Source: JAQGMO01 sp050954505 (lineage in GTDB: Bacteria > Pseudomonadota > Gammaproteobacteria > Burkholderiales > Burkholderiaceae_D). From it: a DNA stretch of 14,259 nt. Below the pieces are notes generated by a model, which was given only the letters and a program-made list of their open reading frames with translations, was not told the DNA's origin and made no database searches. Shown one piece after another: positions 7,372 to 14,259 of the stretch. The stretch lies in NCBI GenBank assembly GCA_050954505.1, contig JBPBPY010000199.1, positions 1 through 14,259 on the forward strand, given 5' to 3'. Made by a program: the position numbers and the translations under genes. Every line of letters begins with the position of its first letter. Position 1 is the stretch's first letter.

Positions 7372-8517
7372 CTAGCCTTCCACCAGCTTGGCGGTGATCT
7401 GGTATTTGAATGCATCCGGCTCCAGCGGGTCGACGGCTTCGCCATTGACCTGGGCTTGCGGATACATGAAAAATCCCAGCTTGCCGGTGGTCGAGCCCGG
7501 CAGGCTGACATCGTGGGCGAAGTTGTACGCCATCCAGTTGCCTTCCCAGCCGCCGAACAGTGCACGGCGCACCGGTGCCACCACAGGATCGTCCGGATCC
7601 TTGATCCAGGTGCCGGTTTCCAGACGCATGACCTTGCCCACGTCCGCCGGATCCATGGCAACCCAGCCGGATTTTTGCAGGTAGACTTCGGCGCGGCAAT
7701 GCTGGGCGCCCTTGAGCGAGGCCGGATTGCCACCCAATTCCTTGTAGCCGAACGCGCTGGGCACCAGGCGAATGCCGTAGGCGTCGCGCGCCGGCACCCC
7801 TGCAGCGCGGCACAGGCCAACGAAGAGGCCATTGATGTCGCCGCATTTGCCACCGAAATTCTGCGTCTCGAGCATGGCCTTGATGTCGCCAGTACCGCAG
7901 CCGCGGACCTTCGGTTCACGATAGGTTGACACGATGATCCAGTCATAGATGCGCTGGACCTTTTCCCGGTCGCTGCGCGCTCCCTGGACGATCTGGCGGG
8001 CCGTCACGCGCACGATGCCGTCGGTGGGCAGCAGGCTGGTGGACTGGGTCCATTTGCGCAGGTCTTCGGCTTTCTCGGCAGTGATGGCAGGATGGGCCCA
8101 GTCGACGGCGCGGTCGCGTGTGGCAACCCGGCTGGTGACTTCCAGCAGCGGCGGCGCCGTGCCATCGAACTCGGCGATGAGGTACTTGGCACCAAAATGG
8201 CTCTCGGTACCGACACGCATGGTCCTGGCATTGCCCGACCAGTTGCTGGTGAGCGAACGCTGCCAGTCGGTGTCGACCGACGGCAACGGTACCCAGACCG
8301 TCGACGGGCCGCTGGCCTTTTGCAGGTTGACCGCCGTGGTCACTTCAAACGTGCGCCAGTCGCCTGGACGCGGCTCGAACCGCCGAACCGGACCTGGCTG
8401 CGGTCCCTGGGCCTGCTGAGCCAGGGCAGCTGCGGGCAGCGCCGCATAGACCAGCGTGGAAGAAGCGGCCTTGAGCAGGGTTCGCCGGGTCATGACGGTG
8501 GTGCGGAGTGTTTTCAT
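7372..8517 (-). CDS. Tat-exported transglutaminase-like domain protein
   Basis: The 381-residue product has a twin-arginine signal peptide (TRRTLLKAASS with Arg11-Arg12, hydrophobic stretch, ALA cleavage site near residue 33), so it is exported folded to the periplasm. The body is a bacterial transglutaminase-like (papain-fold) domain with a full triad: Cys225 (GGKCGDINGLFVGLCRAAG), His273 (QHCRAEVYL) and Asp289 (WVAMDPADV). Such domains act as cysteine proteases, amidases or cross-linkers; the substrate cannot be told. The N-terminal part (about 40-150) is beta-rich and probably immunoglobulin-like. ATG 8517 is chosen because AGGA stands about 8 bases upstream; ATG 8493 just before the twin arginines is an alternative. 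It is followed closely by merT and merP, and the 221 bases upstream (8518-8738) hold no gene and no clear promoter that I can see. Folded export may mean that it needs a cofactor or forms early disulphides. Confidence 0.88.
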   Translation of the reverse strand: MKTLRTTVMTRRTLLKAASSTLVYAALPAAALAQQAQGPQPGPVRRFEPRPGDWRTFEVTTAVNLQKASGPSTVWVPLPSVDTDWQRSLTSNWSGNARTMRVGTESHFGAKYLIAEFDGTAPPLLEVTSRVATRDRAVDWAHPAITAEKAEDLRKWTQSTSLLPTDGIVRVTARQIVQGARSDREKVQRIYDWIIVSTYREPKVRGCGTGDIKAMLETQNFGGKCGDINGLFVGLCRAAGVPARDAYGIRLVPSAFGYKELGGNPASLKGAQHCRAEVYLQKSGWVAMDPADVGKVMRLETGTWIKDPDDPVVAPVRRALFGGWEGNWMAYNFAHDVSLPGSTTGKLGFFMYPQAQVNGEAVDPLEPDAFKYQITAKLVEG

Positions 8518-8738
8518 TACTGGTCCTGTCGGTTTGCAGCTGCATGTCAGCTGGTTTTCTGATTGTTGTCTGGCCATTCCTCAGCGCTGGCCGCGCGCTT
8601 TTGCCGGCTCGTTCCGGCTGCCGCCGCGCGGCGCCATCCAGGTTGGCCGATGCGGCGCCTGCCCTCACCTGCGCTGCATGAATTCGGGCGCCAGCCTACG
8701 ACATTTTGCAACACTTCTGCAGCATCGTGCTTTTTGGC

Positions 8739-9302
8739 TCATTTCCGCATGCCGGAGACGGATTTGCCGGCCACCGCCTGCGCCAGCATGCGCTGCAGGG
8801 TTTGCCGCAAACCGGCAGCGTCAGGATCGAGTTCGCCCACCAGACGCCAGGCCGGCTGGCCGCTGGCATCGATGAGGATGGTGGTTGGCATGACCCCGCT
8901 GGTCCAGGCCTTGAAGGTCTCACCGGTCTTGTCGACCAGGATGGGATAGGCAAACGGGTGCTGTTCGACAAACTGTTCAATCGTCGCCGACGATTCCTTG
9001 AAGTTGACCCCGAGGATGACCAGCTTGCCGGCACTGGCCGGCGCTTCCTGGACCAGTTCATTGAAGACATGCAGTTCATCGACGCAGGGACCGCACCAGC
9101 TGGCCCAGAAATTCAGGATCACGACCTTGCCGCGCAGGTCGCGCAAGTCCCATGTCCTGCCGGCACGGTCCACCAGTTGCAAGTGCGGGGCAGCCAGCGA
9201 TTGCGGCCATGGCTTGAGCACGGCGCCTGCAGCCCCTGCGCCTTGGGCTGCACATGCAAAACATAGCACGGCAATTCGCATCAGGCGCTTCAGCGGTACC
9301 AT
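8739..9302 (-). CDS. TlpA/ResA-like periplasmic thioredoxin
   Basis: The product (187 residues from ATG 9302) has an N-terminal signal sequence (positively charged PLKRLMR, then IAVLCFACAAQGAGA) and a thioredoxin fold of the TlpA/ResA/AhpC-TSA type. The active site is WASWCGPC, Cys70 and Cys73, and the cis-proline loop reads GVMPTTILID. Such proteins reduce disulphides in the periplasm, for example during cytochrome c maturation. The start is uncertain: 9311, 9302 and 9281 are all ATG and none has a good ribosome binding site; 9302 and 9311 overlap the end of the upstream gene, which suggests translational coupling. A reductase beside PuuD, which has a cytochrome c domain, and upstream of MerT/MerP could serve either one; this is inference. 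Confidence 0.88.
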   Translation of the reverse strand: MVPLKRLMRIAVLCFACAAQGAGAAGAVLKPWPQSLAAPHLQLVDRAGRTWDLRDLRGKVVILNFWASWCGPCVDELHVFNELVQEAPASAGKLVILGVNFKESSATIEQFVEQHPFAYPILVDKTGETFKAWTSGVMPTTILIDASGQPAWRLVGELDPDAAGLRQTLQRMLAQAVAGKSVSGMRK

Positions 9303-9994
9303 GCTTCGCATGCCATGTCATCGGCAGCCAGCCGCGATTCATCGGCCATGCCGCCGTCGCCGCCAACGCGCCCGGAAAGCAGTGCGCGGTTGGTATATGC
9401 CGACTTGCAATTGCCGCTGATGATCGGATAAACCGCCTTTTCCACTGGCTCGCTGTAGCGGTCATCGGCCAGACGGTAGGCTTCGGCCAGCTGGTCGTAC
9501 CAGTAATCGCGGCTGCAATGAAAAAAGCGCGTATCGATGAGCTCGCGCACAGCGCCCTGGTAGTGCAGGTTCCAGAACAGGCAGTCGGTCGGTTTTGCGG
9601 TGATGACAATGTCGGCGAAATTCACGCAAAACAGCTTGCCGGTGATTTTGAAAAAACGCTCATCGATGTCGAGCAATTCCGAATGGTCCAGCGCATGGTT
9701 GATGACAGTGCCTTCGCCAAAACCCTTGCCGCGCGTTGCCACCAGCCTGGCATCCTGCTCGAAAACGATCTGTTCGACCGCCACCCCGGCGGCAGCAAAC
9801 AATTCCAGGTCGTCGCGCTTCAAGGGTGCAACGCCGGTGGCGTCGCAGATCACGATACGCTCGACCAGGCCGCAATCGGCCCAGCGGTACAGCGCTGCAC
9901 GGGTGGCAAGCAGGCGGCGGCCCGGATCGGTCAGGGTCAAAAAAGGCATGCCTTGCGGCGGCGCAATGGCGCTGGTGACAAGCAAGGTCGTCAT
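9290..9994 (-). CDS. Unrecognised protein, weak resemblance to glycan-synthesis proteins
   Basis: I do not recognise this 234-residue protein with certainty. It has no signal peptide or membrane helix and opens with a strand (TTLLVTSAIAP) followed by a helix (RRLLATRAALYRWADCG) and a second strand (VERIVICDATG), the pattern of a nucleotide-sugar-binding or Rossmann-like fold. The phrases KGFGEGTVINHALDHSELL and DERFFKITGKLFCVNFADI remind me of small glycosyltransferase-like proteins in capsule and lipopolysaccharide loci, but I cannot name a family. The tail (LSGRVGGDGGMADESR) is glycine-rich. ATG 9994 is preferred over TTG 10003; neither has a clear ribosome binding site. It is 51 bases after puuD and overlaps tlpA, so it is probably cotranscribed with both. 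Confidence 0.65.
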   Translation of the reverse strand: MTTLLVTSAIAPPQGMPFLTLTDPGRRLLATRAALYRWADCGLVERIVICDATGVAPLKRDDLELFAAAGVAVEQIVFEQDARLVATRGKGFGEGTVINHALDHSELLDIDERFFKITGKLFCVNFADIVITAKPTDCLFWNLHYQGAVRELIDTRFFHCSRDYWYDQLAEAYRLADDRYSEPVEKAVYPIISGNCKSAYTNRALLSGRVGGDGGMADESRLAADDMACEAWYR

Positions 9995-10045
9995 GGTGTG
10001 CAACGGTTGTCGAAATGGCCCATGCCCGCAGCGTACACCGAGATC

Positions 10046-11374
10046 TCAGTGTGCGCCAGCTTCGAACCAGCTGGCCAGGCGCGCGCGCTCACCATCGGTC
10101 ATGTTGGTGACATTACCGATCGGCATGGCTTTGAGGACCACGGCCTGCTGGTAGATGCGCGCGCCGTACTGGCGGATGCGCTGTGCACTGTCGAGCACCA
10201 CCCCGGCCGGTGCGGTGGCAAAGCCGGGCTGGGTTGGCCGCTCGGCATGGCAGGCAGTACAGCGCTGGGCAATGATCGCAGTGACGGCGGCAAAGTCGGC
10301 AGTGCTGGCGGCACCTGTCGTAACGGCGGTGCCGCCGGTGCTGTCAGCGCCGGCCGAAAGTGCTGCGCCTGGTGCAGGCGCAGGCGCCGCGCTGCCTGGC
10401 CCCGGCATGACTGGACTCGATTGCGCTGCAGGTGCACCGGCGCCAGGCATGGGGCGAGGTGCCATCAGCACTGCCAGCACGGCCAGGATCGCCACGCCGG
10501 CCAGTGGATAGCCCCAGGCATTGCGGCCCCGGTGCCGCAGGTTGAAATAGTGGCGAATCAGCACACCGGCGGCCATGATCGCGGCCAGCACCAGCCAATT
10601 GTTGGCATGCCGGTAGGTCATGGCATAGTGATTGCTGATCATGATGAACAGCACCGGCAAGGTGAAATAATTATTGTGAACGCTGCGCTGCTTGCCGCGC
10701 TTGCCATGCTGCGGATCGGGCACCTGGCCGGCGCGCATGGCTGCGACCATCTTGCGCTGGGCCGGCATGATCACCATGAGGACGTTGCCCACCATGATGG
10801 TGCCGATCAGCGCGCCGACATGGATGTAGGCTGCACGCCCGCTGAGCAGTTGCGAGAGCACATAGGCCACCGTCACCAGGAACACATACATGATCAAGCC
10901 GAATTCGGCATCGCGTTGGCCCAGCGGCGAGCGGCACAGCAGGTCGTAGACTGCCCAGCCAACGAGCAGCGTGCCCAGGCCGATCAGGCTGGCCTGCCAG
11001 GGTGCCAGATCGTCCACGCCAGGGTCGACCATCATGGTGCCGGCATTGGCGTGGTAGACGATCAGCAGCAGCAAAAAGCCCGACAGCCAGGTCGAATACG
11101 CCTCCCACTTGAACCAGTGCAGGGTCTGCGGCAAGGTGGCCGGCGCATTCAGGTATTTCTGTGGATTGTAGAATCCACCGCCGTGAATGGCCCAGAGTTC
11201 GCCGGAGACGCCGGCCACTGCCTTGTCGGACCCCGGTGCAGGCGGGCGGATCGAGTTGTCGAGCCAGACAAAATAAAACGAGGCGCCGATCCAGGCAATG
11301 CCGGTGATCAGGTGCAGCCAGCGCACCAGCAGGTTCGCCCATTCCAGGCCATATGCCAGCAGGATCGCATCCAT
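10046..11374 (-). CDS. puuD: Membrane-bound urate hydroxylase with fused cytochrome c domain
   Basis: PuuD oxidises urate to 5-hydroxyisourate in purine breakdown and passes electrons to the respiratory chain, so no hydrogen peroxide is made. The 442-residue product starts at ATG 11374 (GAGAGG about 11 bases upstream); it begins MDAILLAYGLEWANLLVRWLHLITGIAWIG, the PuuD opening with its conserved His. About eight membrane helices follow, with His-rich phrases such as VHNNYFTLPVLFIMISNH. At about 304-358 comes an unusually long Ala/Pro/Gly/Thr-rich linker, then a C-terminal cytochrome c domain with CTACH (Cys372-His376) and a likely distal ligand at Met417 (KAMPIGNVTNMT). Divergent from puuE across a shared control region; likely followed in one transcript by the 234-residue protein and tlpA. 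A thiol reductant like TlpA could serve haem attachment here. Confidence 0.93.
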   Translation of the reverse strand: MDAILLAYGLEWANLLVRWLHLITGIAWIGASFYFVWLDNSIRPPAPGSDKAVAGVSGELWAIHGGGFYNPQKYLNAPATLPQTLHWFKWEAYSTWLSGFLLLLIVYHANAGTMMVDPGVDDLAPWQASLIGLGTLLVGWAVYDLLCRSPLGQRDAEFGLIMYVFLVTVAYVLSQLLSGRAAYIHVGALIGTIMVGNVLMVIMPAQRKMVAAMRAGQVPDPQHGKRGKQRSVHNNYFTLPVLFIMISNHYAMTYRHANNWLVLAAIMAAGVLIRHYFNLRHRGRNAWGYPLAGVAILAVLAVLMAPRPMPGAGAPAAQSSPVMPGPGSAAPAPAPGAALSAGADSTGGTAVTTGAASTADFAAVTAIIAQRCTACHAERPTQPGFATAPAGVVLDSAQRIRQYGARIYQQAVVLKAMPIGNVTNMTDGERARLASWFEAGAH

Positions 11375-11450
11375 GAATTCGACAACCTCTCGTGAAATGA
11401 TGGTGAAGGCGTGCACCGGGCCGGTCAAAGAACATGTATGCCTGGAAGAA

Positions 11451-11479
11451 ATTCTAATCGCCAGCGCCGTTCGCCACAA
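11451..11479 (-). promoter_or_regulatory. Putative puuD promoter
   Basis: On the minus strand TTGTGG (-35, 11479-11474), a 17-base spacer and TAGAAT (-10, 11456-11451) fit sigma70. Transcription would begin near 11444, giving a leader of about 70 bases before ATG 11374. Confidence 0.45.
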
Positions 11480-11529
11480 CCCGTGTTTGCAAAAACCGGC
11501 CAGCCGACGCAACGGCAACGGCAGTCGCA

Positions 11530-11551
11530 GCGGCAGCGCTAGCGCTGCCGC
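11530..11551. promoter_or_regulatory. Perfect 22-bp palindrome between divergent pur/urate promoters
   Basis: GCGGCAGCGCT is followed directly by its exact reverse complement, so the site is symmetric with no spacer. It sits 9 bases before the puuE -35 box and about 50 bases from the puuD -35 box. It could be an operator for a dimeric regulator that senses urate or allantoin, of which none is in the window, or a DNA hairpin. The surrounding sequence is repetitive in GGC/GCA triplets, which raises the chance of accidental symmetry somewhat. Confidence 0.55.
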
Positions 11552-11560
11552 CGCCGTACT

Positions 11561-11593
11561 TTGCCAGGCACCGACATCCGGCTATCATATAGC
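11561..11593 (+). promoter_or_regulatory. Putative puuE promoter with inverted repeat at -10
   Basis: TTGCCA (11561-11566), a 16-base spacer and TATCAT (11583-11588) match sigma70 well. GCTAT at 11581-11585 and ATAGC at 11589-11593 form an inverted repeat around CAT that covers the -10 box and may be a repressor half-site pair. Transcription would begin near 11595. Confidence 0.45.
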
Positions 11594-11714
11594 TGTGCGC
11601 CTGGACCGCAACCACGCGCATGGTCCGTACCGTGCCAATCTGCTGCTGCGCCCTGCAGCCGATGTTTGCCTGGCCGGCAGTCCCTGATTTGCCCATCATC
11701 TGGATGACCACACC

Positions 11715-12713
11715 ATGAGCGACGACAAGCTGGACTATCCCCGCGACATGAAAGGCTATGGGCCCGATGCGCCGCATGCGCGCTGGCCCGGCGGAGCGCG
11801 CATTGCGCTGCAATTCGTGCTCAACTATGAAGAAGGTGGCGAGAACAATGTACTGCATGGCGACGCCGGTTCGGAGACCTTCCTCTCCGAAATCATTGGT
11901 GCACAGGCCTTTGCCATGCGCCACATGAGCATGGAGTCGCTGTACGAATACGGTTCGCGTGCCGGCCTGTGGCGCCTGTTGCGGCTTTTCGAACAGCGCC
12001 AGCTGCCTCTGACGGTGTTCGCCGTGGCCATGGCACTTCAGCGCAATCCCGAGGCGGCGGCGGCCTTCACCAGCCTGGGCCATGAAATTGCCTGCCACGG
12101 GCTGCGCTGGATCAGCTACCAGCATGTCGATGAAGCCACGGAACGCGCCCACATGGCCCAGGCCGTGGCCATCCTGCGCGAGATGACGGGCAGCGCACCG
12201 TTGGGCTGGTATACCGGACGCGACTCGCCCAACACGCGCAAGCTGGTGGTCGAACATGGCGGTTTCGTCTACGACGCCGACCATTACGGCGACGACCTGC
12301 CATTCTGGACCATGGTCGAAAGCCCCGGCGATGCCCAGGCCGCCAATCACATGCCGCATGTGGTGGTGCCGCCATTGCGCCCGCATCTGGTGGTGCCGTA
12401 TGCGCTCGATACCAATGACATGCGTTTCACCGCTGCCCAGGGTTTCAACGCCGGCACCCAGTTCTACGAATATTTGCGCGATGCCTTCGATGTGTTGTAC
12501 GAAGAAGGCGACCCCGAAGGATTGGACCGTCCCAAGATGCTGTCGATCGGCCTGCATTGCCGCATTGCCGGCCGCCCGGCGCGCATGGCTGCGCTGGCGC
12601 GTTTTCTCGACCATGTGCAAAGCCATTCGAAGGTCTGGGTCACGCGCCGCATCGACATTGCCGAGCATTGGCGCCTCACCCATCCCGCGCCGCTTTCTCC
12701 TTCCTCACCATGA
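11715..12713 (+). CDS. puuE: PuuE allantoinase (polysaccharide deacetylase fold)
   Basis: PuuE hydrolyses allantoin to allantoate in the cytoplasm without the metal centre of the DAL1-type allantoinases. The 332-residue product shows the PuuE signature opening (YPRDMKGYGPDAPHARWPGGARIALQFVLNYEEGGENN), the NodB-fold helices, GHEIACHGLRW (His123, His128), a TGRDSPNTR phrase and YDADHYGDDLPFW. Length is close to the family's roughly 310. ATG 11715 agrees with the family N-terminus, though the ribosome binding site is poor. The last bases form an ATGA overlap with the next gene, which means coupled translation. It catalyses the step between the two activities of that downstream fusion. Confidence 0.93.
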   Translation: MSDDKLDYPRDMKGYGPDAPHARWPGGARIALQFVLNYEEGGENNVLHGDAGSETFLSEIIGAQAFAMRHMSMESLYEYGSRAGLWRLLRLFEQRQLPLTVFAVAMALQRNPEAAAAFTSLGHEIACHGLRWISYQHVDEATERAHMAQAVAILREMTGSAPLGWYTGRDSPNTRKLVVEHGGFVYDADHYGDDLPFWTMVESPGDAQAANHMPHVVVPPLRPHLVVPYALDTNDMRFTAAQGFNAGTQFYEYLRDAFDVLYEEGDPEGLDRPKMLSIGLHCRIAGRPARMAALARFLDHVQSHSKVWVTRRIDIAEHWRLTHPAPLSPSSP

Positions 12714-14259
12714 CCGACACGCTGCCCATGAATGCTCCCGACCTGACGCTGGACCTGCTCAACCATGCCGACGGCAAGCGTTTTTCCGCAGCGCTGCAAG
12801 GGGTGTATGAAGATTCACCGTGGATTGCCGAGCGGGCCAGCGCCATGCAGCCATTTTCCAGCCTGAGCCAGCTGAAGCTGGCGCTGCAGACCGTGGTCAG
12901 CAATGCCACCGTCGACGAACAGCTTGGCCTGATCCGCGCCCATCCGGAACTGGCCGGGCGTGCCGCCCTGGCTGGCGAATTGACCACCCACTCGGCAGGC
13001 GAACAGGCGGGCGCTGGCCTGGACCAGTGCAGCGTCGACGAATATGCCCGCCTGCAGCAGCTCAATGCCGACTACAAGAGCCGTTTCGGCTTTCCGTTCA
13101 TCCTCGCCGTACGCGGACCGGAAGGACACGGCCTGTCGCGCGCGGCCATCATTGACACCTTCGCGCGCCGCCTGGCGAACCGGCCGGAGGATGAAATGGC
13201 CGAGTCGCTGCGCCAGATCCACCGGATTGCCGAACTGCGTTTGAACAGCCTGCTGGGCCATGTGCCCCGTTTCGGCGACCAGGTCATGGCCTGGTCGCAC
13301 ATTATCGGCAAGCTCAGCGATGAAACCGGCAACCTCACTTGCGCCTATCTGACGCCGGCGCACCGTGCGACAGCAGCCCAGCTGCTGGCCTGGATGCAGC
13401 ACGCCGGCATGACGGCGCACATCGATGTGCTGGGCAATGTGGTGGGACGTTATGCTTCGCACCACCCCGACGCCCGCACGCTGGTGACCGGTTCGCATTT
13501 CGATACGGTGAGGAACGGCGGCAGGTTCGATGGCCGCGAGGGCATCCTGGTGGCCATCGCCGTGGTTGCGGACCTGCATGCACGCGGCATTACCCTGCCC
13601 TACCACCTCGAGGTAATTGCCTTTGCCGAAGAAGAGGGCGTGCGCTTCAAGAGCACTTTCCTTGGCAGCAGCGCCGTGGCAGGCTGCTTCGACATGGCCT
13701 GGCTGGAGCTGGCCGACGCCGACGGCCAGTCGATGCGCGCGGTGATCCACGCCGCCAATGCGCAGCTGCGAGGGAGCGATGCGGCACTCGAGGCTGGCAT
13801 CCTGGCGCTGCGCCGCACGCCGGCCAGCCTGCTCGGCTATGTCGAAGTGCATATCGAACAGGGACCGGTGCTGCTGCAGCGCGGCCTGCCGGTCGGGGTG
13901 GTGACCTCGATCGCCGGCAGCAGCCGCTACCTGCTGTCACTGCGCGGCACCGCCAGCCATTCGGGTACCACGCCGATGTCGATGCGCCGCGACGCCGCCG
14001 CCGCAGCAGCGGAAATTGTCTTGTATGTCGAACAGCGTGCTGCCCAGGCCGCCGGACTGGTGGCCACGGTGGGCCAGCTGAATGTGCCGAACGGCTCCAT
14101 CAATGTCATCCCCGGGCGCTGCCTGCTTTCGCTCGATGTGCGTGCGCCGGACGACGACACCCGCATCGAAGCGGTGGCCGACATTCTCGAACAGGTCGAA
14201 ACCATCTGTGCCCGCCGCCAGATCAGCCATGCAGTCGAAGAAGTGATGGTTGCCTCTGC
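12710..14259 (+). CDS. OHCU decarboxylase (UraD)-allantoate amidohydrolase fusion, 3' end outside window
   Basis: Reading from ATG 12710 the frame stays open for 516 codons to the right edge. Residues 1-182 are UraD: FEHSPW-like YEDSPWIAE, catalytic His78 in AHPELAGR, Glu98 in SAGEQAG, FGFPFILAVRG, and a helix-rich end (QIHRIAELRLNSLLG). UraD decarboxylates OHCU to S-allantoin. From about residue 183 an M20-family allantoate amidohydrolase follows: TGSHFDTVRNGGRFDGREG (metal ligands), FAEEEGVRFKSTFLGS (the EE pair), EVHIEQGPVL, and GTASHSGTTPMSMRRDAA of the dimerisation domain. That enzyme breaks allantoate to ureidoglycolate and ammonia. No stop or start separates the two parts; the junction is continuous in one frame. 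The gene's end is not in the window, so the length is unknown (a full AllC would need roughly 100 more residues). Confidence 0.9.
   Translation, partial: MTDTLPMNAPDLTLDLLNHADGKRFSAALQGVYEDSPWIAERASAMQPFSSLSQLKLALQTVVSNATVDEQLGLIRAHPELAGRAALAGELTTHSAGEQAGAGLDQCSVDEYARLQQLNADYKSRFGFPFILAVRGPEGHGLSRAAIIDTFARRLANRPEDEMAESLRQIHRIAELRLNSLLGHVPRFGDQVMAWSHIIGKLSDETGNLTCAYLTPAHRATAAQLLAWMQHAGMTAHIDVLGNVVGRYASHHPDARTLVTGSHFDTVRNGGRFDGREGILVAIAVVADLHARGITLPYHLEVIAFAEEEGVRFKSTFLGSSAVAGCFDMAWLELADADGQSMRAVIHAANAQLRGSDAALEAGILALRRTPASLLGYVEVHIEQGPVLLQRGLPVGVVTSIAGSSRYLLSLRGTASHSGTTPMSMRRDAAAAAAEIVLYVEQRAAQAAGLVATVGQLNVPNGSINVIPGRCLLSLDVRAPDDDTRIEAVADILEQVETICARRQISHAVEEVMVAS

Larger units (their letters stand above)
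11375..11714. other. Divergent control region between puuD and puuE, 340 bases
   Basis: This stretch has no convincing gene; short frames crossing it lack family features. It carries two facing promoter candidates, a perfect 22-bp palindrome between them and a 13-base inverted repeat at the puuE -10 box, each listed separately. The 120 bases before puuE form a leader without an obvious structure or ribosome binding site. Confidence 0.6.

Noticed and set aside
8518..8738. Promoter or small gene upstream of the transglutaminase
   Set aside because: Only GC-rich short repeats such as GCCGG...CCGGC are seen; no -35/-10 pair or supported frame was found.
9254..11395. Long plus-strand open frame of 713 codons
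   Set aside because: It lies antisense to puuD, the 234-residue protein and part of tlpA, and its translation is rich in Arg, His and Gln with no recognisable domain; this is a shadow in GC-rich DNA.
12815..13852. Minus-strand open frame of 345 codons
   Set aside because: It is antisense to the UraD-amidohydrolase fusion, whose motifs are clear on the plus strand.

Overview
The window is about 14.3 kb of moderately GC-rich, gene-dense DNA, most likely from a beta-proteobacterium near the Oxalobacteraceae (Massilia, Janthinobacterium or Herbaspirillum type). That assignment rests on codon use and on the gene content: a PuuD-type membrane urate hydroxylase, PuuE allantoinase and a UraD-allantoate amidohydrolase fusion. 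It is inferred without a database search. No tRNA, rRNA, CRISPR array, transposase or integrase is visible.

Layout from left to right. (1) Positions 1-100, minus strand: the AT-rich start of an unidentified gene running off the left edge, with a strong ribosome binding site and a promoter-like TTGACA box. (2) Positions 307-2625, plus strand: an oxidative-stress cluster of manganese catalase, a ZIP-family metal transporter broken by one in-frame TGA, and a small acidic stress-type protein. (3) Positions 2919-6589, plus strand: a HlyB/HlyD-like type I secretion pair. The HlyB gene has one in-frame TAG between its N-terminal domain and the rest; HlyD is intact. A good sigma70-type promoter with an abutting 18-bp dyad precedes it. 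No RTX substrate and no TolC are in the window. (4) Positions 6626-8517, minus strand: MerP, MerT and a Tat-exported transglutaminase-like protein, with no MerR or MerA. (5) Positions 8739-11374, minus strand: a TlpA-like thioredoxin, an unrecognised protein of 234 residues, and PuuD with its fused cytochrome c domain. (6) Positions 11375-11714: a divergent control region with two facing promoters and a perfect 22-bp palindrome between them. (7) Positions 11715-14259, plus strand: PuuE and, through an ATGA overlap, a UraD-allantoate amidohydrolase fusion cut by the right edge.

Working together: PuuD, UraD, PuuE and allantoate amidohydrolase cover urate to ureidoglycolate except for 5-hydroxyisourate hydrolase, which is not in the window. 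The manganese catalase would destroy hydrogen peroxide, and the ZIP protein, if functional, could have supplied its manganese. The MerT/MerP, transglutaminase and TlpA set is an envelope-located thiol and metal group whose combined role is not evident.

The most notable sequence-level observations are two long, otherwise well-preserved genes each interrupted by a single nonsense codon one transition away from the expected residue, a pair of mutually exclusive hairpins at the ZIP start codon, and the palindrome and dyad in the two control regions.
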